DNA of 14,978 nt from Solirubrobacterales bacterium. Lineage in GTDB: Bacteria; Actinomycetota; Thermoleophilia; Solirubrobacterales; 70-9. This document shows, piece after piece, positions 7,778 through 14,132 of the stretch (position 1 is the stretch's first letter; each line of letters opens with the position of its first letter). The stretch covers positions 1 through 14,978 of the forward strand of contig JAUQWL010000068.1 in the NCBI GenBank assembly GCA_030835185.1, given 5' to 3'. A model generated the notes under the pieces. That model made no database searches. It was not told the DNA's origin and saw only the letters and a list, made by a program, of their open reading frames with translations. A program made the position numbers and the translations under genes.

Positions 7778-7788
7778 GGGTTTAACCC
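7778..7788. promoter_or_regulatory. Small palindrome upstream of the TPP enzyme gene
   Basis: GGGTT-T-AACCC is a perfect 5-bp inverted repeat with a one-base centre, about 113 bases upstream of the TPP enzyme start, in the 175-base spacer after the aldehyde dehydrogenase. It could be half of an operator or chance; no second copy was found in the window. Confidence 0.2.
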
Positions 7789-7806
7789 GGATCTTCGGTT
7801 GTCCTG

Positions 7807-7838
7807 CAGGGTGGACCCGGTCGGGCGACACCGCCCTG
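7807..7838. terminator. Possible weak hairpin terminator after the aldehyde dehydrogenase
   Basis: CAGGGTGG at 7807-7814 faces CCGCCCTG at 7831-7838 across a 16-base GC-rich loop. As plus-strand RNA this is an 8-bp stem with one G-U pair; as minus-strand RNA, the direction of the flanking genes, it has one A-C mismatch. It begins three bases past the aldehyde dehydrogenase stop. There is no U-run, so termination is doubtful. Confidence 0.25.
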
Positions 7839-7840
7839 GG

Positions 7841-9262
7841 TCAGCCCTGGAAGGTGACCATGCGCTCCTCGGTGAGCTCGATGATCGAGTAGGCCGGTCC
7901 TTCGCGGGTGTTGCCGGAGTCCTTGACCCCGCCGTAAGGTTGCTGGTCGGCCCGGAAGGTCGGCACCTCGTTGATCAGCACACCGCCGAACTCGAGTGTC
8001 CCGGCCGCCTTGAGGCCGTTGCCGATGTCGCGTGTGTAGACGCCGGCCTGCAGCCCGAACTTCGAGTCGTTGGCCATCGCGAGACCCTCTTCGAAGCTCG
8101 AGAACCGGTGAATCGTTGCCACCGGGCCGAAGATCTCTTCGCACCAGACCTTCGCCTCGAGGTTGGGATCCTCGATCACGGTCGGGGCCAGGCAGCGGCC
8201 TTCGTCGACCAGCCCGCCGCCGGTCAGGACCGTCGCGCCACCCGAGGCCGCCTCGTCGATCCAGCCCTTTACCCGGTCACGGTCACCGGGCGTTATCAGC
8301 GGACCGACGTCTGTGCCGGGGTCCATCGGATCGCCCACGGTCAGGCCCTCGACGTTGGCCACGAAGCGTTCGATGAACCGGTCGGCGATCGCCTGGTGGA
8401 GGAGGATGCGCTGGGTCGAGATGCAGCTCTGGCCGGCGTGGGAGAACGCGTGGATCTGCGCCTTGTCGGCGGCTGTCTCCCAGTCCCCGTCGTCGTTGAC
8501 GATCAGCGGTGCGTTCGAGCCGAGCTCGAGGTTGACCTTCTTGTCCGGCACGTGGCTGCGGATGCCCCAGCCGACCGGTGCCGAGCCGGTGAAGGTGATC
8601 GCCCGGGTGAGCTCGTGCTCGACGATCGAGTTTCCTACCGACTTGCCGCTTCCGGGGATGACGCTGAGCCAGCCGTCCGGAAGGCCGGCTTCGATCAGGA
8701 TCTCGGCCAGCTTGATCGAGGAGACCGGGGTCTGGCCGGCCGGCTTGAGCACGATCGCATTGCCGGCTGCGATCGCCGGCCCGAGCTTGTGAGCGACCAG
8801 GTTGAGCGGGAAGTTGAACGGGCTGATCGCGCCGACCACCCCGTACGGAACGCGCAGCATCACGCCCAGCTTGCCCACGCCGGCGGCCGAAGCCTCCATC
8901 GGCACGGTGCCTCCGGTCAGCTTGCGCGCTTCGGTTGCCGAGAACTTGAGGGTGTCGACCGTCCGCTCGGCTTCGACCGTGGCCGTCTTGATCGGCTTGC
9001 CGGCTTCGCGGGTGATCACTTGCGCCAGCTCATCACGCCTCTCGCGGACGATGTCGGCGGCACGGTCGAGGATCTCGGCCCGGCGGTACTGGGGCAGCCC
9101 ACCTTCGGAAAACACCTGATGGGCGATTTCGACCGCGCGGTTGACCGTCTCTTCGTCGCCCTGGGCGACGCGGGCTACCGGTGACTGGTCATACGGGCTG
9201 AGGACCTCGCCCCAGTCCCCCGTCTCGATCCACTCGCCGCCCAGTAAAAGTTTGTAATCCAC
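7841..9262 (-). CDS. NAD(P)-dependent aldehyde dehydrogenase
   Basis: A 473-residue cytoplasmic aldehyde dehydrogenase of standard length that oxidises an aldehyde to the acid. The catalytic residues are all present: Cys280 in HAGQSCISTQRI, general base Glu246 in LELGSNAP, oxyanion Asn150 in SPFNFPLNL, cofactor-contacting Lys173 in VLKPAGQTP, FTGS at 224-227 and EIFGP at 376-380. The GQSCISTQRI context is typical of the lactaldehyde/phosphonoacetaldehyde/GapN-like branch rather than of betaine aldehyde dehydrogenases, though substrate cannot be assigned from this. The GTG start has GAGGAG eight bases upstream. The TPP enzyme follows on the same strand after 175 bases, and a 2-oxoacid decarboxylase plus aldehyde dehydrogenase is a recurrent degradative pairing, so a shared pathway is a reasonable inference. 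Confidence 0.93.
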   Translation of the reverse strand: MDYKLLLGGEWIETGDWGEVLSPYDQSPVARVAQGDEETVNRAVEIAHQVFSEGGLPQYRRAEILDRAADIVRERRDELAQVITREAGKPIKTATVEAERTVDTLKFSATEARKLTGGTVPMEASAAGVGKLGVMLRVPYGVVGAISPFNFPLNLVAHKLGPAIAAGNAIVLKPAGQTPVSSIKLAEILIEAGLPDGWLSVIPGSGKSVGNSIVEHELTRAITFTGSAPVGWGIRSHVPDKKVNLELGSNAPLIVNDDGDWETAADKAQIHAFSHAGQSCISTQRILLHQAIADRFIERFVANVEGLTVGDPMDPGTDVGPLITPGDRDRVKGWIDEAASGGATVLTGGGLVDEGRCLAPTVIEDPNLEAKVWCEEIFGPVATIHRFSSFEEGLAMANDSKFGLQAGVYTRDIGNGLKAAGTLEFGGVLINEVPTFRADQQPYGGVKDSGNTREGPAYSIIELTEERMVTFQG

Positions 9263-9270
9263 GCTTGAAT

Positions 9271-9276
9271 CTCCTC
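9271..9276 (-). promoter_or_regulatory. Shine-Dalgarno site for the aldehyde dehydrogenase
   Basis: GAGGAG on the minus strand sits eight bases before the GTG at 9262 and supports this non-ATG start. Confidence 0.6.
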
Positions 9277-9343
9277 GATTTCGTGGTCCGCGTTGTCGGG
9301 ACCCTCTGGTTGTGACCGGCCTGCGCCTTGCGTTTCAGACTAC

Positions 9344-9363
9344 CCGGACGACGGTGTCGCCGG
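9344..9363 (-). terminator. GC-rich hairpin after ychF
   Basis: An 8-bp stem with one bulged base and a three-base loop (CCGG-a-CGAC, GGT, GTCG-CCGG on the plus strand) starts 11 bases beyond the ychF stop, in the 112-base spacer before the aldehyde dehydrogenase. No U-run follows, as is common for putative terminators in high-GC actinobacteria. It may end the PAP2-ychF transcript. Confidence 0.45.
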
Positions 9364-9374
9364 ACGGTGCGCGT

Positions 9375-10451
9375 TCAGACCTTGATCGTGATCACGTCGC
9401 CGTCGCGCACGACGTACTCACGGCCTTCGATCCTGAGCAGCCCCCGTTCCCGGGCGGCGGCGTAAGTACCGAGCTCGACCAGCTCGGACCAGTCGATCAC
9501 CTCGGCCTTGATGAAGTTGTCCTGGATATCGGTGTGGATCGTGCCGGCCGCGTCGAGCGCGCTGCCGCCGCGAGGCATGCTGCGCGCGACCGCTTCGGTC
9601 TGCTCGCCGGCCGTGAAGAAAGTGATCAGCCCGAGCAGGTCGTAGGCCGCACGAACCAGCCGGGACAGACCGGACTCGCCTTCGACTCCGTAGGACTCAC
9701 GCATCTCGGCGGCCTCTTCGGCATCCAGCTCGGCCAGTTCGCCTTCGATCCGCGCGCTCAGGGCGATCGCCACGGCGTCGTGCTCTTCGGCCAGTTCGGC
9801 GATCTCGGCCGGGACCTCGCTCGTGCCCTCGTCGACGTTGGCCACGTAGAGCATCGGCTTCGAGGTCAGCGCCTGAAGGTGGCGCTCGGCGTGGGGCGCA
9901 CCTTCGGGCGCGGGCACGGACCTCACCGGCCGGCCTGCGGCGAGGGCATCACGGACCTTCTCCAGCCAGTCGCGTTCGGCGATCGCTTCGGCATCGCCGG
10001 AACGCGCCTGTTTGGTCACCCGTTCGAGCCGTCGCTCGGCCTGTTCGTAATCGCTGAGCACCAGTTCGGTCTCGATCGTCTCTATGTCGCGCAGAGGGTT
10101 CACCGATCCGTCCGGATGTGGCACGCCGCTGTCGGCGTGGGCACAGACGACGTGACAGATCGCATCGGTCTCCCGGATCGACGCGAGGAACTTGTTGCCC
10201 AGACCTTCGCCCTCCGACGCGCCCTTCACCAGACCGGCGATGTCGTGGAAATAGATCGTCGCCGGCGTGACCTTGGAGCTGTCAAGGACCTCGACCAGCT
10301 TGTCGAGCCTCTCGTCGGGGACCTCGGCCACGGCCACGTTCGGTTCGATCGTGGTGAACGGGTAGTCGCCGGTCTGGGCACCGCCCTCGGTGAGTGCGTT
10401 GAAGAGGGTCGACTTGCCGGCATTCGGCATGCCGACGATCCCGACCTTCAT
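9375..10451 (-). CDS. ychF: Redox-regulated P-loop ATPase/GTPase YchF (OLA1 family)
   Basis: A 358-residue, nearly universal Obg-family P-loop NTPase, close to the usual 363. The G1 loop is GMPNAGKST at 7-15, switch I DYPFTTIEPN at 29-38, and switch II DIAGLVKGASEGEGLGN at 70-86. The specificity motif is NVDE at 205-208, the NxxE form that in this family favours ATP over GTP instead of the NKxD of true GTPases. The C-terminal TGS domain (about 275-358) contains ITFFTAGEQTEAVA, AAGTIHTDI and YVVRDGDVI. Homologues bind ribosomes and dampen oxidative-stress responses; the same role is inferred here. The ATG overlaps the stop of the PAP2 gene as ATGA, so the true start lies well inside the longer open frame, which extends to 10802. 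The ribosome site is a weak G-rich run inside the PAP2 gene. Confidence 0.96.
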   Translation of the reverse strand: MKVGIVGMPNAGKSTLFNALTEGGAQTGDYPFTTIEPNVAVAEVPDERLDKLVEVLDSSKVTPATIYFHDIAGLVKGASEGEGLGNKFLASIRETDAICHVVCAHADSGVPHPDGSVNPLRDIETIETELVLSDYEQAERRLERVTKQARSGDAEAIAERDWLEKVRDALAAGRPVRSVPAPEGAPHAERHLQALTSKPMLYVANVDEGTSEVPAEIAELAEEHDAVAIALSARIEGELAELDAEEAAEMRESYGVEGESGLSRLVRAAYDLLGLITFFTAGEQTEAVARSMPRGGSALDAAGTIHTDIQDNFIKAEVIDWSELVELGTYAAARERGLLRIEGREYVVRDGDVITIKV

Positions 10452-10966
10452 CGTTCCGCCCCCGGCTCGTCCGTGGACAGCGGCAGCAGTGCGCCGACCG
10501 TTGTGCCGAGCGCGGCGCCGGCGAGCACGTCGCTCGGGTAATGCATGCCGAGGTACGGTCGGGTGACGGCCATTATCGCCGCCGCGCCGAACAGCGCGAA
10601 GCGGAGATCGGGTGCGATTCTCGACATGGCGGTCGCCGAGGCGAACGATGCGGTCGCATGGGCGGAAGGGAAGGAGAGCGAGGAGGGCGCGCCACCGAGC
10701 GGGGGCAGGCCATCCAGCACCGGCCGGGGCCGTTTGAAGATCAGCTTGATCCCGAAGTTGACCCCGATCGCGATCGGGCCGATCAGGCCGGTGGTCAACC
10801 ACTGCCTCCGTCGGCCCGAATCAACGAGGAAACCGATGACTCCGACAACGATCCAGAGGTAACCGTTGTCGCCCGACCTGGCGATCATCCGGGCGGCCTT
10901 CTCGGCTGCCGGATGGTGGCCCCGGGTCCGCATGATTCGCAGAAGCTTCAGATCGGGATTCTTCAT
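10448..10966 (-). CDS. PAP2-family membrane lipid phosphatase
   Basis: A 172-residue integral membrane phosphatase. It carries the three PAP2 motifs: K-x6-RP (Lys74 to Arg81-Pro82, KLIFKRPRP), PSAH at 100-103 with His103, and the R-x5-H-x3-D motif (TRPYLGMHYPSD) with Arg136, His142 and Asp146. About four hydrophobic segments (35-49, 58-75, 102-115 and 122-165 as paired helices) place the site at the membrane face. The N-terminal LRIMRTRGHHPAAEKAARMIARSG resembles, from memory, the actinobacterial decaprenylphosphoryl-phosphoribose phosphatase Rv3807c, so a role in prenyl-phosphate or cell-wall lipid metabolism is possible. Undecaprenyl-diphosphate phosphatase is the main alternative. The ATG at 10966 has no Shine-Dalgarno site but a TATCCT hexamer nine bases upstream. 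It is first in an operon with ychF. Confidence 0.88.
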   Translation of the reverse strand: MKNPDLKLLRIMRTRGHHPAAEKAARMIARSGDNGYLWIVVGVIGFLVDSGRRRQWLTTGLIGPIAIGVNFGIKLIFKRPRPVLDGLPPLGGAPSSLSFPSAHATASFASATAMSRIAPDLRFALFGAAAIMAVTRPYLGMHYPSDVLAGAALGTTVGALLPLSTDEPGAER

Positions 10967-10975
10967 CGGCCGCGC

Positions 10976-10981
10976 AGGATA
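10976..10981 (-). promoter_or_regulatory. Putative -10 element for the PAP2-ychF operon
   Basis: TATCCT on the minus strand ends nine bases before the ATG at 10966. It lies in the 51-base divergent spacer shared with the membrane protein gene. A very short or absent leader is implied. No clear -35 is visible. Confidence 0.35.
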
Positions 10982-11005
10982 CGGCCGCAGCCGGTGCGTC
11001 GGCCG

Positions 11006-11011
11006 TACGGT
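11006..11011 (+). promoter_or_regulatory. Putative -10 element of a leaderless promoter for the membrane protein gene
   Basis: TACGGT (TANNNT type) is followed by exactly six bases and the ATG at 11018. This is the same arrangement as at the AphD-like gene at 589, where TACGCT precedes a GTG by six bases. There is no Shine-Dalgarno site upstream, which fits leaderless translation. Confidence 0.42.
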
Positions 11012-11017
11012 TGCGGG

Positions 11018-12121
11018 ATGATCCCCGGCGTGGAGCGTCGCCCGGACACAGAAGCCGAGCTCGAGGCCTTTGAAACCGCGTTCCGGCGGCAAGGCCTTCC
11101 CATGCTCATCGAGGATTACTCGCCGGCCTACGACATCTTCACCAGGGCGGTGCCGCTGCTCGGCCTCGTACTGCTTCTCGAGGTGCTCGCACCGCTCAAC
11201 TCGAACTGGTCGCCGGCGCTGAATGCGACCGCGGTACTGGTGGCGACCGGGCTCATGGTGCTCGCCCTGGGGCTGGTCAACCGGCATCGCGGCCGCCCTT
11301 TCCTCTCCCGGCCGCGCCGGGTCGGCACGGTCGAGCTGGTCGCTTTCGTCTTTGTTCCCGCGCTGCTGCCCGGCCTCATTTCAGGCCACTGGGGAATCGC
11401 GGCCCTGACCGCGCTCTTCAACCTGGCCCTGCTCGCGCTGATTCTCGGGGTGGTCGGATTCGGCTTGATCTCGATCGTGCGCTGGGCCTTCGGCCGCCTG
11501 CTTTCCGAGCTCTCCCGGTCATTCGGACTGCTGGTCAACGCGGTGCCATTGCTGATGATCTTTTCGCTGATCCTGTTTCTGACGCCTGAGCTCTGGGAGG
11601 TCTTCGCCCAGCTCGAGCCGGCCGCGCTCGGGATCCTGGTCGGGATGTTCGTGCTGCTCGGAGCTGCCTTCCTGATCGCCCGGCTGCCGAAGGAGGTCGG
11701 GCGTCTCGAGGAGGACGCGGGGGCCGACGGCCTGCCGCTCGAGCCCCGGCAGCGTTTCAACGTCGGGCTCGTCCTGTTCGTCAGCCAGTCGCTCCAGGTG
11801 CTGCTGGTCGCGCTGGCGGTTGCCGCCTTTTTCGTGGTCTTCGGTCTGCTGACCATCAACGCCGAGCTGATCAATGGCTGGATCAAGGGAACCTCTGACG
11901 TCCTCTTCGGATTCCGGCTCGGCGGGCGCGAAGCTCAGCTGACAGTGGAGCTGGTCAGGGTGGCGACCGCGATCGCATCGTTTACCGGCCTCTACTTCGC
12001 GATCTCGATGCTGACCGACGACCTCTACCGGCGGGAGTTCCTCGACCGCATCACGGACGACATGAAGGTGACGTTCGAGAAGCGGGCCGAGTACCTCGCG
12101 CTCCGCTCCGGGCCCGGCTAG
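11018..12121 (+). CDS. Multi-pass membrane protein of unknown function
   Basis: I do not recognise this 367-residue protein. A polar N-terminal region of about 42 residues (rich in Glu and Arg) is followed by about eight hydrophobic segments: near 43-60, 68-88, 105-121, 126-152, 170-188, 202-221, 251-280 and 312-333. A cytoplasmic-looking linker at about 222-248 (LPKEVGRLEEDAGADG) divides it into halves, and a charged tail (334-367) ends it. No transporter, enzyme or channel motif is evident. It could be a small-molecule channel or a membrane-organising protein, but nothing in the sequence decides this. The frame is open upstream to 10541, yet that part lies antisense to PAP2, so I chose the ATG at 11018, supported by a -10-like TACGGT six bases away. 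It is divergent from PAP2. Confidence 0.8.
   Translation: MIPGVERRPDTEAELEAFETAFRRQGLPMLIEDYSPAYDIFTRAVPLLGLVLLLEVLAPLNSNWSPALNATAVLVATGLMVLALGLVNRHRGRPFLSRPRRVGTVELVAFVFVPALLPGLISGHWGIAALTALFNLALLALILGVVGFGLISIVRWAFGRLLSELSRSFGLLVNAVPLLMIFSLILFLTPELWEVFAQLEPAALGILVGMFVLLGAAFLIARLPKEVGRLEEDAGADGLPLEPRQRFNVGLVLFVSQSLQVLLVALAVAAFFVVFGLLTINAELINGWIKGTSDVLFGFRLGGREAQLTVELVRVATAIASFTGLYFAISMLTDDLYRREFLDRITDDMKVTFEKRAEYLALRSGPG
12118..12121. other. Shared stop: CTAG ends two convergent genes
   Basis: The plus-strand gene ends with TAG at 12119-12121 and the minus-strand 70-aa gene ends with TAG read from 12120-12118. The palindrome CTAG thus supplies both stop codons with no intergenic DNA. Confidence 0.85.
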
Positions 12122-12330
12122 AAACCGACCTTGCTTTCACCGGTATCGATCCTGACGAAGATCACCTTGTTCAGGTCGAGGATGACCGTCTCCTCACCGG
12201 TGGTGAACTCGTGCGGGCTGTCGCCGTTCTTTATGGCTTTGCGCAGGTCGCGGAGCTGGCCTTCGTCGAGCTTTGCCGGTACGACCGGACCGCCTTCGAA
12301 GCCGATCTCGACACGACTCATGGTCGCCAT
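12118..12330 (-). CDS. Small conserved-looking hypothetical protein
   Basis: A 70-residue soluble protein with no family I can name with confidence. It begins with a beta-strand-like segment (SRVEIGFEGGPVVPAKL), then a short helix (DEGQLRDLRKAIKNG), then two strands (EETVILDLNKVIFVRID) and ends in ESKVGF, suggesting a compact beta-rich fold. There is no Cys pair, signal peptide or membrane segment. Its ATG at 12330 overlaps the epimerase stop as TGATG, and GGAG lies eight bases upstream, so translation is coupled to the epimerase. An internal ATG at 12321 is an alternative start. It resembles small strand-rich proteins of DUF3107 type only in general, so I leave it hypothetical. It is the last gene of the M20-epimerase cluster. 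Confidence 0.75.
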   Translation of the reverse strand: MATMSRVEIGFEGGPVVPAKLDEGQLRDLRKAIKNGDSPHEFTTGEETVILDLNKVIFVRIDTGESKVGF

Positions 12331-12740
12331 CAGTGGTTCTCCGCCGGCTGGACGATTTCGGTCAGAACCGAGCCGGTGGCAGCGGGATGCACGAAGGCCA
12401 CCCTGCTGCCCCTGATCCCGGTGCGCGGACTCCGGTCGATCAGCTTCAGGCCGATCGACTGTGCCTGGTCGAGCGCCTCATCGATGTCTTCGACCGCGTA
12501 GGCGACGTGGTGGATGCCCGGACCCTTCCTGGCGAGGAACTTGCCGACCGGAGTGTCCGGACCGAGCGGGCGCAGCAGCTCGATGTGTCCTTCGCCGACG
12601 TCGAGCAGGACCGCTTCGACCCCCTGCGACTCGACGGTTTCGCGGTGCACGAGTTCCATCTCGAAGCTGCGCTCGTGAAGTTTGATGGCTGCGTCCAGAT
12701 CCTCTACCGCAATGCCGATGTGATCGATTCGCTTGAACAT
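12330..12740 (-). CDS. mce: Methylmalonyl-CoA epimerase
   Basis: A 136-residue VOC-superfamily metalloenzyme that interconverts (S)- and (R)-methylmalonyl-CoA, linking propionyl-CoA carboxylation to the B12-dependent mutase. It consists of two beta-alpha-beta-beta-beta halves. Likely metal ligands are His7 in IDHIGIAV, Glu54 in GHIELLRPL, His77/His78 in GPGIHHVAYAVEDI and Glu128 in LTEIVQP. KFLARKGPGIHHVAY and the closing VAFVHPAATGSVLTEIVQP are typical of the family, and the length is normal. The ATG at 12740 follows the M20 stop by 32 bases. AGGA is a possible ribosome site, and TAGGAT eight bases upstream could be an internal -10. No mutase or carboxylase gene lies within the window. Another VOC lyase is the alternative, but the match is good. 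Confidence 0.9.
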   Translation of the reverse strand: MFKRIDHIGIAVEDLDAAIKLHERSFEMELVHRETVESQGVEAVLLDVGEGHIELLRPLGPDTPVGKFLARKGPGIHHVAYAVEDIDEALDQAQSIGLKLIDRSPRTGIRGSRVAFVHPAATGSVLTEIVQPAENH

Positions 12741-12754
12741 TGACGGCAATCCTA

Positions 12755-12767
12755 GTCCCCTCGGGAC
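12755..12767 (-). other. Small hairpin between the M20 peptidase and epimerase genes
   Basis: GTCCC-CTC-GGGAC forms a perfect 5-bp stem with a 3-base loop in the 32-base spacer. It lacks a U-run and lies immediately before the epimerase start, so RNA processing or mild polarity is as likely as termination. It could also be chance. Confidence 0.25.
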
Positions 12768-12772
12768 GAGTG

Positions 12773-14065
12773 CTACCGGGCGGTGCCGAGCAGGCGCGGC
12801 GGCAGCCAGGTGAACAGGTTCTCCATGAGCTCGACGTCGGCGACGGCGACCCGTTCGTTGGCTCCGTGGACGAGCTGCTTGGTTTCGGCCAGCCCCATCG
12901 CGCTCTGCGGGCAGAAGCCGTAGACGGTCGCACCGAAGGCCTTGCGGAACCAGTGGCTGTCGGAGAAGCCGGGCATGACCAGCGGCAGTACCCCGGCACC
13001 CGGTTCGATCATGTCCGACCACTCTTCGAGCGCCTCGGCCAGCGGCCCGCCGTAGTCCGAGCGGTTGCCGGCCACCGGGTCGTTGAAGGTGATTTCCCAT
13101 TCGCCCCTGCCGATCACCCGCTCGATCCTTTCGAGCGCCTCTTCTCCTGTCATGCCCGGGGGCGTGCGGCAGTCAACCACGATTTCGGCCTTCGAGGGGA
13201 TCACGTTCTCGCGACTCGAGGCCTTGGCCATGGTCGGTGCGAGGGTCACGCCGAGCATCGGGTCCGCCAGGAGGTCGGCCAGCAGTTCGTCTGCTTCGCG
13301 GATCTCGGCGAGTGCCGTGTCGAGGTCTTCCGGCACGTGCCCGAGCAGCCTCTCCAGGAAGCGGTCGGTGTCTGGCGTCGATTCGCGTGGTGGCTGCCGG
13401 TGGAGGGCTGCGAGTGCCGGGGCAAGCTTCAGCAGGGCGTTGTCACCGACCCCGGGGATCGACCCGTGGCCGGCCGTTCCCGACGCCCGGATCGTGAAGC
13501 GGAACGTGCCTTTCTCACCGACCGAGAGCGTGAAGAACTTCCGGCCGCCGAACTCGACCATCTCGCCGGCGCCCTCGTTGACCACCCAGTCGCAACGGAC
13601 CTTGTCCGGCATCACCTCGCAGAGCCACTTGGCACCGAAGTGCGCGCCTGTCTCCTCGTCGGCCGCGACCACCAGCAGCAGGTCGCCCCCGGCCGGTCGC
13701 CATCCGGACTCGGCCAGGGCAAGGCAAGCGGCCGTCTCGGAGGCCACCTGATCCTTCATGTCGAGTGCGCCGCGACCCCAGACGTAACCTTCGACCACCT
13801 CCCCCGACCACGGGTCGCGTGTCCACTCGTCCGGGTCGGCGGGAACCGTGTCGACGTGGCTGATCAGGGCGAGGGTCGGACCGGGCGCAGCACCGCTCAG
13901 GCGGGCCACCAGGTTGGGCCGTTCCGGCACCTTGGCCAGGATCTCGGTCTGCCAGCCGGCTTCATCGAGCAGGCCGCGCAGGAAGCTCAGCGCCTCGCCT
14001 TCGTTGCCGGGAGGGTTGACCGTGTTGAAGCGGATCAGCCGCTGGAGCAGTTCGGGAGCGCGCAT
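12773..14065 (-). CDS. M20-family metallopeptidase/deacylase (ArgE/DapE/ACY1-like)
   Basis: A 430-residue cytoplasmic dizinc hydrolase that cleaves an amide bond in small N-acyl amino acids or peptides. Numbered from the ATG at 14065, the zinc-site residues are His70 and Asp72 in SHVDTVPAD, bridging Asp102 in GRGALDMKD, catalytic Glu137 and Glu138 in ADEETGA, Glu164 in VNEGAG and His400 in LVHGANERV. A dimerisation lid domain (about 180-300, with AGHGSIP and His200) is inserted. An ATG at 14083 adds six residues. I prefer 14065 because RAPELLQRLIRFNTVNPPG is the usual family N terminus and a GATACT hexamer lies eight bases upstream; neither start has a Shine-Dalgarno site. It heads the cluster with the epimerase. 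The substrate cannot be named, and a dipeptidase or acylase role is as likely as arginine or lysine biosynthesis. Confidence 0.92.
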   Translation of the reverse strand: MRAPELLQRLIRFNTVNPPGNEGEALSFLRGLLDEAGWQTEILAKVPERPNLVARLSGAAPGPTLALISHVDTVPADPDEWTRDPWSGEVVEGYVWGRGALDMKDQVASETAACLALAESGWRPAGGDLLLVVAADEETGAHFGAKWLCEVMPDKVRCDWVVNEGAGEMVEFGGRKFFTLSVGEKGTFRFTIRASGTAGHGSIPGVGDNALLKLAPALAALHRQPPRESTPDTDRFLERLLGHVPEDLDTALAEIREADELLADLLADPMLGVTLAPTMAKASSRENVIPSKAEIVVDCRTPPGMTGEEALERIERVIGRGEWEITFNDPVAGNRSDYGGPLAEALEEWSDMIEPGAGVLPLVMPGFSDSHWFRKAFGATVYGFCPQSAMGLAETKQLVHGANERVAVADVELMENLFTWLPPRLLGTAR

Positions 14066-14073
14066 GGAAGCCC

Positions 14074-14079
14074 AGTATC
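14074..14079 (-). promoter_or_regulatory. Putative -10 element for the M20 peptidase gene
   Basis: GATACT on the minus strand matches TATAAT at four of six positions and ends eight bases before the ATG at 14065. If real, it excludes the longer start at 14083. There is no clear -35. Confidence 0.3.
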
Positions 14080-14132
14080 CCATCGCGGCATTCAGTTCCG
14101 GTCGTCCTCACAGTGCGTCATCCTCTCTCTGG

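Noticed and set aside
10452..10802. N-terminal extension of YchF in the open frame up to 10802
   Set aside because: YchF proteins begin directly before the G1 loop, as MKVGIVGMPNAGKS does here. The extension lies inside PAP2 in another frame and is Arg-rich noise.
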